Shown here in pieces: positions 13,301 through 25,285 of a stretch of DNA of 64,000 bases (positions within the stretch are counted from its first letter, which is position 1; each line of letters opens with the position of its first letter). Source of the DNA: Varroa destructor. Taxonomy: Eukaryota; Arthropoda; Arachnida; Mesostigmata; Varroidae. The position numbers were made by a program, and so were the translations under genes. The notes under the pieces were generated by a model, which ran no database searches, was not told where the DNA came from, and saw only the letters and a program-made list of their open reading frames with translations. The DNA lies in NCBI RefSeq assembly GCF_002443255.2, contig NW_019211454.1:21419037-21483036 (forward strand), read 5' to 3'.

Positions 13301-15525
13301 GGCGATGTTTTATGTTCAGTCGTTGCCTGGATAGGGAGGTTAAGAGTGATGATCCTTCTACCATAGGTGCGCATGTAAAGTTCCTCCGCGTGATATGAGC
13401 CGGTCTTTAAATGGCTCAGGTAAGTTGAATTTACTTCAAAAAAAAATAAGAGACACGGCAATAATGTGCGCACTGTTTTTCCAAGCCAATTAAAGCAAAT
13501 ATAACTATCGTGTTTATACATTATATTGGTATAAATAATCGTACGTTGAAACGTGTCACCTATAATCAGCATGATCGGCAACAAATAATACTGTTCTATC
13601 CGAATGATGCATTATGCCAATGGAATGGCGGTTTTCTTTTAAAAAAAAAGCACCGTGTGACAGCCCGCAACGAGTATAAAACTACGATACATTATTTTAC
13701 CCTATGCACTATGCGTTCCTATTAAGCTTACTCGTACTCTGAATCCTAGTTAGTCGTCTCGGTCTCACTGAGAAATTAGTATCGCCTGATGGATCCATTC
13801 CTCACGTTAAAGGCGGCCTTTTATTTTTGAAAAGATCCCGTTGAAAACGCTTTGCGTGAGCATTTAGCTTCAAACTCCCGTACCATATCTCCCTCACTAC
13901 TACCTCAGTTATCACCGATGTTACAACCTGTATATGGAAACGAATGCTTATGCCAAAAAGGTTTTAACTTCCTAAACACTTTCTATATATATTAAAAGAG
14001 TAGACTAATCAATAGTTGTTCCTGTTTAGATTGAGGTTAGCATAGGAACGAAGGTACTGACAACGCCTCTGGATACTTTCTTTGTTTTGAAATAAACTTG
14101 CAATGTCTATTCTGTTCAAGCCCTCGTTACGTTTGTAACAGTGAATGGTCTAAATTATTCTAATAGTTAAGTTAATGTTACGACTAGACCTTCAGGTACT
14201 GCAAACGATTAAATTAGATTTACGGAATGATCCAAGATTTTTCATTTGGGTATTCGTAATAGAATAGCAATATTTGCAGCAGAGATTAGGTGATCTTCTT
14301 CGAAAATTTAGGGATACCATATCACCGGGATTCAATAACTTACTTGGCACAACTGTTTTTAATATCCACCTGTGTGAAAACCCAAAACCATAGTTTACCA
14401 TATCTGAATAGGTTTCACCCGCGTCAAGGAGCAGCAATATTGGCACCCATAAAATATAGTGACTGGACTCATTTGGTGGTTTACAGAAACAATTAAGATG
14501 AAAAGATTCGCCTCCGCGTGGACTCAAAAGACGAAAATCAACCAGTAAATCAGATTTTCGAGCTTCGTATATGCATTACCTAATTCATCAATAAATTCCC
14601 TCTTCGACCCCATGGTATGGTTCTCTGCTTCCTACGGACTGCGTCTAGCTGACATCTCAGAGGCACTTTATGAGTTTCTACAGGCTAGGGCTGGCTTTGA
14701 TTGAAATACTGAATCATTTTATTGACCCAACTACTTTTTCCTTATGACCCAGATAAGCCAGTGGTGTTAGCCACGTATCTTACCTAAGAACATATCCGCC
14801 ATTCTGTTTCAGAATTGTCTAGTTCGAACGAAGGAATAGATTATCATCCTAATCTGCCTCATATTCCCATTTAAGGACGTTAAGGCTACCAAAACAACAA
14901 TATGCTTAGTATCATCGCCTAGCCTTAGCTATAAAACAGGCAATCTGACAGTTACTTAGAATGGACGAGAAGGTTCATATTAACGACGGACAACAAATTA
15001 CTGTGCCTATTTTCATCCTTAACAGAGCAAGTCCAGCTTGAGAACCGTACGTTTATAATATTACGAGACTGTCCTACCGCAATTTACGTACCGTATCCAG
15101 TATCGGCGTGTCTTAGGTTATGGTCACATGAACGCATTAACCAGATAAAAAAAATTCAAAGCTCTTGCAAACTGAATAGCAAAAAACAGAATAAATTTTA
15201 CCAGTGCAAAAGTGAATCAGCTGAAACCAACGTCCCAGTCAAATTATTGAACGCGCAAAAATCCTTTACATTAACATTTACGTTAAAACAAACGAGATAT
15301 TTGAACATATTATTATAGGGTCACATCAGATATCTTGACCCTCATCTCGGATAGCGGTAGCCAGTTCGTTAATAATGAGTTTAAACACTCTCAAAGCCAT
15401 ACTTTTAAATGTTTAGCACCTTAATAGCCCTTCCTTCCTTGCATCCTCGTTTCGTGTCCGGAATGTCTAACGGCAACACCGGTCGTGAGACTCGAAACAT
15501 AGGGGTTCAAAATGCAGCGGCAGGA
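4360..15525. other. Gene-poor stretch
   Basis: No supported exon. It contains the tandem repeat at 7554-7595 and a GC-richer, stop-poor block at 8870-9330 that is open on both strands but has no recognised motif. The rest is AT-rich unique-looking sequence with scattered T-runs (for example 9958-9985). Confidence 0.5.
7554..7595. repeat. Tandem duplication, 21-base unit x2
   Basis: Two adjacent copies of an AATAAATAAATATC-type unit of 21 bases. Near-identical copies suggest a recent slippage duplication. Confidence 0.85.
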
Positions 15526-15735
15526 ACTACCGAAAAGAACCCAGAAAGTGACACTAGGTCAATAATTGTAACAAACGTTGACTATACAAAAGCAGCTACG
15601 GAGAAATGACGTTCTAACGGAAAGCCAATATGTAACGATCTCACAAAATGGACTGCGTTCATAAAATTCTAGTGTTCAGGAGGGTTCACTTCAGGTCTAA
15701 CGGATTAAACCATAAATGGTACACAAATTAAATAA
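15526..15735 (+). pseudogene. Probable decayed PABPN1 (nuclear poly(A)-binding protein) copy
   Basis: In one frame the sequence reads TEKNPESDTRSIIVTNVDY, close to the start of the PABPN1 RNA-recognition motif (EEKxEADxRSIYVGNVDY in the family). After a stop at 15607 the same frame gives WTAFIKF, matching the RNP1-region GFAYIEF, then SGLTD and NGTQIK, matching SLALDESLFRGRQIK. About nine codons between NVDY and FIKF are missing, and three in-frame stops interrupt it. No intron signal falls inside, which would suit a processed copy. PABPN1 controls poly(A) tail length in the nucleus, but this copy cannot encode a working RRM. Similarity is from memory of the family; the left boundary is uncertain. 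Confidence 0.5.
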
Positions 15736-16600
15736 GAACATCTGGACATTAGTCCGCCATAGTGGACTGGCAACGTCCCGGTAAATTTCGGCAGCGATGA
15801 GTAATATCTTCGGGTCACTATCACTGTAAATCGTTGGGTAGAGTTGACACCGGGATTCCAGCACGAACCTTTGGGAGATGTTATGCTATATAGGACTTGT
15901 TCCAGTTGGACCTAAGGTATTAGGCAAAAATAGATTACCCTACCCGCAGACTGCTCGCGGTGTGAGCGAGATAACAAAGCCTTGATATCGTAATTGAATA
16001 TCGGAAACAAATAACAATATTCTATATGCTAGCATTACGAGTTGTTGCTGGTGGCTCAACGGACGTCGAGGTTATGCATGAATATGCTTTTAGCGATGCC
16101 AGCTGGTAGCGTACCACCATCATAGCATATTATTCTAACGACGGATTATGAATTAGTGAATGTATTGAGTGGTTGTAGCGTACAAATGTATGCCGTATGA
16201 CGTGCGCGGTCCTACGATAGTATCGGGTCGTTAAATTAAAGGAGCCGAAAAAAGACTACCTCAATGCAAATACAAGAGATATCGCGATGATCATATCCGC
16301 TACGCAGCGCTGTGAGAAGTGACTGCTCTAGCCATTCCGAGATAAAGGACCGGCAGCAGTCCCTCAATTTTTTCCTAACAGTCCGCCGTTGAAGGAGCAA
16401 TAGTACTATTAAGCGCCGCTAGAGACCACCCATGTAGGCGAGGCGTCAGCTCTGAAAATTACACGCATATGTCTTGAGTACTCCAGTCAAGATAGAAAAC
16501 AATGCAACAAGCAGGCGATCCAGGACCGCAACGCTATGGAAAGTGTCACATCTATCTGTCTACCTGTCTAAAATAATTAAAACACACAATAGGGCAAGTG
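15736..16600. other. No gene seen
   Basis: Sequence after the PABPN1-like remnant. There is faint further similarity to the end of that gene just after 15735 (RTSG in another frame), too weak to extend the call. Confidence 0.4.
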
Positions 16601-17260
16601 AACCCGTACAATGAGCAAAGAGAGCTGGGTCGAAGAACAAGCCACACAGCGCGCGTACCGCGGCCCGAGCGGGAGGCGCATCGGCCGCCACTACGACGAA
16701 CAGAAACGACGACAAGAGAAAAACAGAAAACGTAAAAGTTGCAATAATTCCAGTGATTACTTTCGAGTCAGGGAACTTTGTCGAGAACGGACCCCGCTGA
16801 CTAGTCGGTCTGGTGGAGTGGATTCACTTAAGCCACTGGGCAACGCCCAACGCTGGATATAAAACAGTCCATGGTGGCCGCTCATGTAGGTAGATGAATC
16901 GCGATTCATTTGTTGAAACTGAAAATAAACATTTAACACCGTCCGACGCCTAACCGAACACAATTTTTACCTACACCAGATTTTGCCAAGTCCACAATCT
17001 GCGTACGCTGGAAGATATCGACTTCTATTAAGGACTTTCACGTATGCAGCAGCACAGCAGCAGTGACTGCAAGGCTTTCGCTGGTATAATGCTGATGTAT
17101 GCGATGATATAATAGATTTACATATGGAATATGACGATGATGATGATTACGGCGGAAGAACTAACGGCGAGAACAAAGTATGGCCATCTAATTGCTCGCC
17201 GTTGTTTGTCAATTAAGCGTCTGTTGTTCGGCGGCAAGGAAAGCGGGGAAAACAAGGTAA
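16600..17260. promoter_or_regulatory. GC-richer island with a possible 5' exon
   Basis: GC content rises here. An ATG at 16611 in ACAATGA opens an 83-codon frame that starts MSKESWVEEQ and is rich in Arg/Lys, with a possible AAAC|GTAAAA donor at 16731. A TATAAAA lies at 16857 and CAG repeats at 17046-17063. No downstream exon in matching phase was found, so this stays a candidate promoter/5' exon region only. Confidence 0.25.
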
Positions 17261-17350
17261 TCGAAAGACGCCATTCTCTGATTCGTAGTTAGCCATGTTA
17301 GTTATATGAAGTCGGTGTGCTACCTCGGAACTAAATTTTTAATTAGTGCT

Positions 17351-17599
17351 TCACACATGGAAGCAATTTCTAGAAGACAGAACTTCGTAGCATAATTTGT
17401 TTCCCGAGGTGAAATGACATTGTGCTAGAGTATGCGAAACTGTTTCTGTTGCATTGGCACAATGCGCTGTCCTGCAGGACCTTCTAAGGGCAAGACCTAT
17501 GTCGTCGAAACGGTCAAAGTAGCCGACACAGTATTTCGATTGAATCGTAACTTTAAACAAACAATTCCTTGCAATAGTAAGTTCTGTACGTCTAGTCAC
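17351..17599 (-). mobile_element. Possible LINE C-terminal zinc-knuckle fragment
   Basis: The minus-strand frame ends with SCRTAHCANATETVSHTLAQC, spacing C-x4-C-x8-H-x4-C with the ET-x-x-H core of the C-terminal knuckle of R2/I/Jockey-type reverse transcriptase ORFs. No reverse transcriptase motif was seen upstream, and the frame opens only 250 bases. Short, so chance cannot be excluded. Confidence 0.33.
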
Positions 17600-19716
17600 A
17601 ACCTACGTAGAAGTTCGTAACAAGGGGTATTTTTCGCTGGTAACGATGGAACGACGGCTTTTGAACAACTGCAACTTGTAGTTACCCAAATCTAAAGTTT
17701 TGTGAATATAGTGCGAACGTAAAGTGATTAATGTGCCATAAACAAGCACGAGTAGAAAAGCAAAGTTAATTGCGAGAAACTTGCAGTTAGTTGATTGTTT
17801 CGAAAAAGCGAGCGATTATGAAAAATGGGTTCGCTTTTTGTCGAGAGATTACTCGACTGTGGTACCCCAGCGCAGCGATCTTATAGCACAAAGAACGAGG
17901 TAATTTGATAATAACCATTAATTAATTATGGGCTCTTACATGGTGGTCTACCCACTTCAGCTGGGGCTGCACAATAGGCGTTTCATTGTGGTACGATCAA
18001 GCGCCTTACGCTGACTTGGACGTTATTGTTATTGCACTAGTTATCAACAACACACTGAGAGAAGGGGACTGAAGTTGACCGCTGTAAGCCTTTCTGATGG
18101 CCAACACTTACGCCGTTCACGACACAAACGTATATACGTATATGACGGGTAGATGGTCGAACAAGGATTTGGCTTTTGCCATACACCAGTATCGTTTAGC
18201 TAGCCCGTCTGGGCGATCCAAAACCCATCGGGGGTTTGCGACGACAACAGAGTGAGTCCTCTGTGTGTAGTTGCTGCCAGTTATAATAGTTGAAACGTCC
18301 AATAACAAATGGAGACGAAAAAAGTTTGCCATTTCTTCATTCCCTCCCTCCCTTTCTCGCTCTCTCTCTATAGATATTTATTTATAAATATATATGTTTA
18401 TTTGTATTTATATAGAGAGTAGATGTTGCAGCTGCTGGTTGGGGTGACTATTGTTTTGAAAGCAGACAAACGATGTTGAGGCTTCGGTAACATACTGCTT
18501 GACTAACCTATGGAACCTACGAGACCTTTTTGAATATCAATTGGTCTAGTTCTTTAAGCACACATAATTATGTATGCTCTTCCACTAGTTGTAAGCTTAG
18601 TTGACTAATAAATAATATTGAAAGTGATCCGATGCGACTAGTGTCAACAAAATACTATTATACATCAGGCAATTTTAGATATATGTTACGGGCAGTCACT
18701 ATAATTATGTTGATGCTTAATTTTGTACCTGACAACCGGGCAGGGACAATCCAAGGAGCGAATAAAACTTGAAGAACGTTCATTGAGATGATCATCTCTC
18801 TACTTACGGCCTAGGCGGAAAGCGGTCCATTACAATGGTCTGTCTTCCGAGCATTTGGTTTCCTTATAATAATGTGCAAGAAAAAATTCTTATCGGAGGC
18901 GCAAGGTAAAGCTATAAAATAGGACTAGGCTGTCTAATGCACTAGTCTCAAAGATCCCATATTAGGGCTTCGAATTTCCTGGTCGATCGAACAGGAAGGA
19001 GTCAACGCATACTGGGCAAAATAGCAATCAATACTTCATAGCAGTGTTATTGCAGTGATCAGCGATCAGCGCTTTATTGATCCGTACAATAGATTGCCTC
19101 GCTGTACGATGTAAGTTAACTTCCTGTTAATTCAACTACGAGTTCCCCACGAGTGATGCGAAGTTCATTTGAATAATTCGGACAGCAGATAGAACACCTT
19201 TCTCGGCATATATTGAGCCGACTTCAAGCAATTGAACCGGCCGCAATAAAGTAATAGGTTCACTTTTCGAGAACAAGAGCCTTTGCGCGCGGAATGTCGG
19301 AGCACCACGCTATTTCCGGGTGCCCAAAAGGCAAATCAAATCTCACAGGAGTGTACCATAACTTTGGTTGTGACTGTGATACGTACTTCAATTGTTATTC
19401 TTATTAATGGCATCTTTTTTTCCCCCAACAATCTGACTTTTGTGACCCTTGTCTCAAAAAAGCATCGCAGCGTTTCTGATTTTTGACACGGTACGAATGT
19501 TAAATTACTCTTCAAAAGATTACATTCCATAAATCGTACGAAAAACATACGAGGAGCGTAAGTTATTTGCCTTTTATACGTTCCGCACGCGCCGCCTCTG
19601 TTACATGAACACATCACAACCATTGCCAACATGAAGATTACTAACTCTGCCTTTGTTAAAGACATTACGCGCTAATGATTCACCCCTCATAGGCGTTAGG
19701 ATGTCACCAGTAAAAT

Positions 19717-19740
19717 GAAAACAAACAAACAAACAAACAA
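19717..19740. repeat. (AAAC)n microsatellite
   Basis: Six tetranucleotide units in a row. Confidence 0.9.
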
Positions 19741-19885
19741 GATTTGACATAGCACATCGCATAATTTCGAAGCCTATCATTGGCTATGTAAAATGTTTAC
19801 TCTGCATTTTCACAGGCCGACTATTCACGACTCCAAGTTCGACCTTCGAAGCCACGTTCTCAGAGCGCGACTTAAGTGATTATAC

Positions 19886-19931
19886 ATGGCCGCGGCTTAT
19901 GAAACAATGGCCGCGGCTTATGAAACAATGG
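19886..19931. repeat. Tandem duplication, 21-base unit, about 2.2 copies
   Basis: Identical units (CCGCGGCTTATG...CAATGG) at 19890-19910 and 19911-19931, with ATGG of a further copy before. Perfect identity indicates recent origin. Confidence 0.9.
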
Positions 19932-21029
19932 CGAGACAAAATATCGTTGCTCTCATTCGTCGCCACTTGAACCGTCCCTTTCAGGGGTTTTTTGGATGGT
20001 ATTCCCGCCTTCCGCTATTACACGAAAGGCCACACAAGAAGGACACACACTTTTGAGAAACTAGCATACTCTCAGTGATACTTGGCGCATTCGAATCTTT
20101 TTGCCGGTTCATTCAAAATGAGTCAGTAACGGCCAGGAGAAAATTTACGAAAGTATTCTGACTGCCCTCTAGCGGCAGAAGTTCACGCTAACAACTTAGC
20201 TGTCAATCTCTAAATGGGAAAATAATTGCACAAAAGCAAACTTAACCTTATAGGACGACTCGGCTGCTAAATAGCTTACATGAACTTTATGTTGCTCGTA
20301 AGTTTGTCCGTTCACACAGAATTAATATATCTATCTGCACCTTCAATACACTGCTAGCGGCATGCTTTACCTCCCACTTCGGTTAGAGCTTAAGCGTTAC
20401 CTTGAAGGAAATTTCAATGAAGCTAAAATCTCGTAATCTATAAAAAAAATATATATACTAAAGAACGTTTAAATTGAGCATCATATTTCAAATAGTAACT
20501 ATCACTAAGCAATGCCTTCTTTATAAACGAGAAGATTTTAGCTATACGTTAACGTAATTGCGTGCAGGAGAGTTTCGCACTTTAGGGCATGCTTGCTTTG
20601 GTCAGGTGCTCCCAGGGTATGAAACTAAAGTTTACGGCAACAACATACCTAAGCAATCCCTTCGGAATACGTATAGGTGACTAACATTTTATGTATGTAT
20701 GTATCAAGACAATCAACTGCTGATACAAAAGAATCACTCCGCCGTATCATATAGACCACATCCGTAGAGCTGACCCGGGTTACCGTACAATACCAATTCG
20801 CTTTAAAATTCATATAAAAACATACAACGATCGTGATAATGATGTGATTATTACACTTAACCTATTTATCTTTTGTAAATAGACACTAAACTCTTCAATA
20901 ACGAGTTTTGTATGACCCAAATCAACTTTTCAGCGGGGACGGGTTAAGCTAATTTTTTATGGTGATAAAATATTTAGTTCCTAAGAAGGCAGTGCGCATA
21001 CCCTTGCCCTTAAAGGCAGAAGTTTGCAC

Positions 21030-21190
21030 TTTCCCGTAAAACGTAATGTTAATTCGGTTGGCTGTAAACGGACGGCAGCGTCTTCTTTCTCATTTTCGAT
21101 GTTTGAAAACATCATCTCTCTACTGTTACACATTAGACAAATACCTTTGCCCATAAAGGAAAAGTCGTCTCACCTTACAACATTCGATAC
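21030..21190 (-). repeat. Unidentified protein-derived repeat, copy A
   Basis: Minus-strand sequence encodes DDFSFMGKGICLMC, then MMFSNIENEKE and VRLQPTELTLRF, matching the copy at 44946-45170. A stop precedes the DDF block here, so it is broken. Likely a dead transposable element or other dispersed gene remnant. Confidence 0.5.
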
Positions 21191-24100
21191 TCCCGTTCTA
21201 ACAACCGGATACGGCACTCGTCGGACGCTGACAAAAGTGTTGAGAGCGAAGCGCTGTGTCCGTTTACCCAGAATCGCGGCCCGGGTACATGGCAAGCTAT
21301 AGCAGTTCCTCGAAATCTACTTCCTAAATCCTTAAGTAATCATCAAACGCCGACAACACGAGTCGTTTCGAATTCCGCCCCATCGTCAAAATGCTAAAAA
21401 TTGTAGATTTCTATATTTATTACCTCACATCAGCAAAGGACAGCGCATTATTAGCCAACAAGGTAAAAATTATTGTTTAGGATTGCAGTGAGATGGCACA
21501 GTGAGTCATTTGCCTACAGGCTATCGGAGCATTTCTGACGTGTAGTAGACCGCAGACTAGCTCATAATCATACTGGTCCGATGATAGCCTTTAGTACGCT
21601 CAGCTGTTTACATCTGGTGACGACAGCTCTAGCTATAGACAACTCACAACCGTAAAATAGCCGAAGTCCGCTACTATGCGTTCCGCGCCATAAGAATTTA
21701 ATCATCCGCATTAGGCAGACCGCTGTATTACCTCGTCGTGTATTAGTACGTCGAAATGGTGCGAAAATGAAGAAAAACCCATATTATATTCAATGCAATG
21801 AACAGTTTTTATTTAGGCGACAACATATAGTGGCTTCGCTGACGCGATCGACAACGATGGTGATCTAGCCCTCACGGTGCGTCCTCTCTCTGCCATTTAA
21901 AAGAAGTCTACAGTATATGGCGGAACTGTAACAGAATGTGACGACACATTGGCATTTTTTTGGCAACGCTTCACGGTTTTCATCTACAATACGTAACGTG
22001 CAATGGTCAGGTATTGTTCGTTACATGTCTGAGGGCCAACAGCCCAAGGGTCCGCTAGACTTCATCAAAAAGTGTTTCACTTAAAAAAAACTTCTTATAC
22101 CGCACCTGTTTCATGCTTGTCCAGCAATCAAACATATCAAGACAGAGGGCTCCTGCAAGACCGTACTCTTGCAATAAACGACGAGCAAATGAAGCCCCAG
22201 TCATAAATGTACCACAACTTTGTGCGAACTGATATCAACCAACCCAGTGTGGGACCTAGACCCCTACATATTTGTACTCAAGCAGATGATTTACTGCCCG
22301 TCCTACATAGATCTATGTATGATAAACGGTTAGTACACTAGAAGGCTCCCTCCCTAAACGACGCGTACATTCTGCACGTACGACGCTTATCCGACGCATC
22401 GCTTTCTCCAGATGAACGTATTTGTTGGCTTCAAAGAAAGCCAGCAGAATGTTAATCATGCCATACCATCGCAGTGAGTGCCTCCGTACAACACGGACCT
22501 CCTGGAAACCTTCGACTAGAAAGGGAACTATGTTCCCTGGTCAGATTGATTATATAGAACATGATGCACACACAGGGCTGTCTGTGAAACTGATAAAATA
22601 GGACAGTACCGTGCCGGCTGATATACTGAGTTTTGCAAAGCTGCCTTACAGATGCCGAATTTTCCAACTCCTTTATTAGGCGACTCCACCTGCACTTACC
22701 CCAAGAGCAGCACGTGTTCTTTCACAAGGACTTAGCAGCCTATAATGTCAGGATTTGCGGGAAACCCACGAAGCGAATAAAGTGCATTATCTAAAGCACT
22801 ACGTCGAAGTACCTAGATTCTATACGTGGACCAACAACAGGTGGACAAAACAAAGGCGCGGCTCCTAAATTCCCCACTTGCCGACATACTGCCATTCGAA
22901 TTTTCTCGACTTATTGTACCGTTCTCGGATCTACACCGTCCCCCCCCCCCACTGGGGGAAAACTATTAATTGCGTGTTGTGCTTCGTCGCGTCTGTGCTT
23001 ACATTTATTGCTATTAAAAGCAATAGATGCAGGCAGGTTATGTTAGCACATACAAAGAGAAATGCATATAGAAAAGGCTTTTCTCGGCCGAAAGACATTG
23101 AGACTAGACGATGGCAAATGCCCACAGCGTACATATGCCACAGGCAATTTTCCTTCTTAGAAGCAAATGTACCGGTCTCCGTCCATAAAACTTCGTTCGG
23201 AAAGTGCGCGCTGACAGGAAGATGGCACTTGCAGCGGCTCCATCAGGCGTCACTGAAACCTTGATGCCTACAAGCCTCATTGCCCACCCTCGTTTCAAGA
23301 TCCGTACCTGGGCCACCGAAAACAAGTTATGCAGTTCTGAGAGTAACTCAGAAACTGCTAATCTTCTTCGCCTAAGAGCTGTTGTTAGGTAGGACGGGAG
23401 GCTGTGATTAAACGCGAAGTCTTGGAGGTCGATCCCCGAATTTTTTATGATGTACGCAGCCCTGATGAACCATTCGGCAGAATTTTAACAGTGTAATGCC
23501 TGCCAATGCCGACATTAAAAATGCGTACGTGAGGTATTTCAATGGTTGACTCAACTTGCGCGGGACCCAGGATGACTCACTGCGGCTGACAGCTACCACT
23601 CCCAGTTCCTGTTAGATATTGATTAGTAGTATACGTATTCAAAGTAATATCACGTTTTGCCTGGAAATGTTGTTATACGGTGCGAACGTATCGACTTACT
23701 TCACTACCAAATTCTCGTATAGCGCTGAGGTATCTGGTCTCTTGCCGCGAACTAAAAAGGCGAGACAATTATTCTTATGAGGAACCTTGATTTTAAAATG
23801 CAACGGTACTTAAATGGTAGCTGGTGGTTCGTACCCGCATGTCATTGCCGCAAGAGGGTCACGGGCGGATTCCCGAACACGAAGATCTAGCTGCTCCCAC
23901 GAGTTACTCTTTCGCATGACGTTGACACGTCGCGTAACCACCGCCTATTTCCGACACGAGTTTGCTTCGCAATGACTATCCATAAAACCGAACCATAGAT
24001 GTTCTCCTTTGTTCTAAAGAACCTGTCTCAAATCACAGCTAACTCTACGTTGCTTTCAGCCATGGTCATGGGTATAGCTATTATATGCCAGCTCAAATAC

Positions 24101-25263
24101 CAAAACAATACTAGCATAGGAAACATTGTGAGTCCACCGAATAGCATCGCTCGACAGCTGTCCTGGCAACACTTTTGACAACATCCTGCAACATTTCCAC
24201 TAAATGATGGCACACTATATCTCACCTCAGGAACGGGCGAGATTCACATTCATAGTTAGGAAATACACCAGAAATAATGTTGTACATTTTGGACCACTAC
24301 ATTATTAGGTCTCTTCACCAATTTGAAAGTAATTTGCGTAATGCCTGCCTCACATTACCACATTTTTCATCCTTAAGTATCTGGCTTACAGGAGTGATGC
24401 TGACATCGGGTGACGCCAATGATTCGTTTAACAATTTTTTAGCATACAATTTCTCTTACGTCAAGAGGAGGGGTGAAGATCGATAGATATTCAATAGCAG
24501 GCGTTGTTATATATTTAATTCGCCTATTAGTATTGTCGTTTTGCTTCTGTAAATGTAAAATAGAATACGTTTATTAATAAAATGTGCTAATTAAGGATTT
24601 TAGGCGGCAACTGAATCTAGCCTGAAAGGCTCTGTTAGAGAGCATAAACAGGGTGTAGTTTTTAAGGCCACCTTCGTGAAAAGTGTAGCGAAACTTGATT
24701 GGTTATAAACCGAGACCAATAACATCTTCGTTTGAAAGCATCACCGTTGCATGCACCGTTGAAACAAACACCGAGGCATCGTCCCGCACAGGTAAAGGCC
24801 CTAACCGATGATGACCGAGTGTATCACTTAGTATGCCTGTGTATGGCCCTTAAAACGGCTTACAGGCAGTTCTATGAGGGCTTCTGGGTTTGTTACTGAA
24901 ATGAAAACTTTAAGTGGAAGCTCGTGCAGTACTGTTCAAGAAACTACGGAGCCGGAAGTTGTGAGGTAACGATTTGAGCCGACGATCGAATGGAAATTTT
25001 AACGGGAAAGCGAATTAAGCGCAATACGAGACAGCAACGTATAAATGTGAAGTTACTTGTTGATAGACTAGCAGGATAACAGATTCTAAAGTACCGTTTC
25101 CATTATTTGGAGGCTAATATCGCGAGAATAACTGCTGATTATATAAAGCTGCGGTAAATTAGTGAGGTAGTGTAAGTGCACTGTTGATTCCTAAATCGAA
25201 ATCAGACCTTTTTTTCGAGCAGTGTATAAACTGCAATGGGAAAACGATGGATAAAGCATTTAG

Positions 25264-25285
25264 GCCATTGGAACCCTCCAATGGC
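25264..25285. repeat. Short hairpin, 9-base perfect arms
   Basis: GCCATTGGA and TCCAATGGC around a 4-base loop ACCC. Confidence 0.7.

Larger units (their letters stand above)
17600..21029. other. Gene-poor stretch with simple repeats
   Basis: It holds a pyrimidine tract at 18330-18371, an AT-rich foldback at 18362-18419 (CTCTCTATA ... TATAGAGAG ends), an AAAC microsatellite at 19717-19740 and a 21-base tandem duplication at 19886-19931. No exon supported. Confidence 0.5.
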
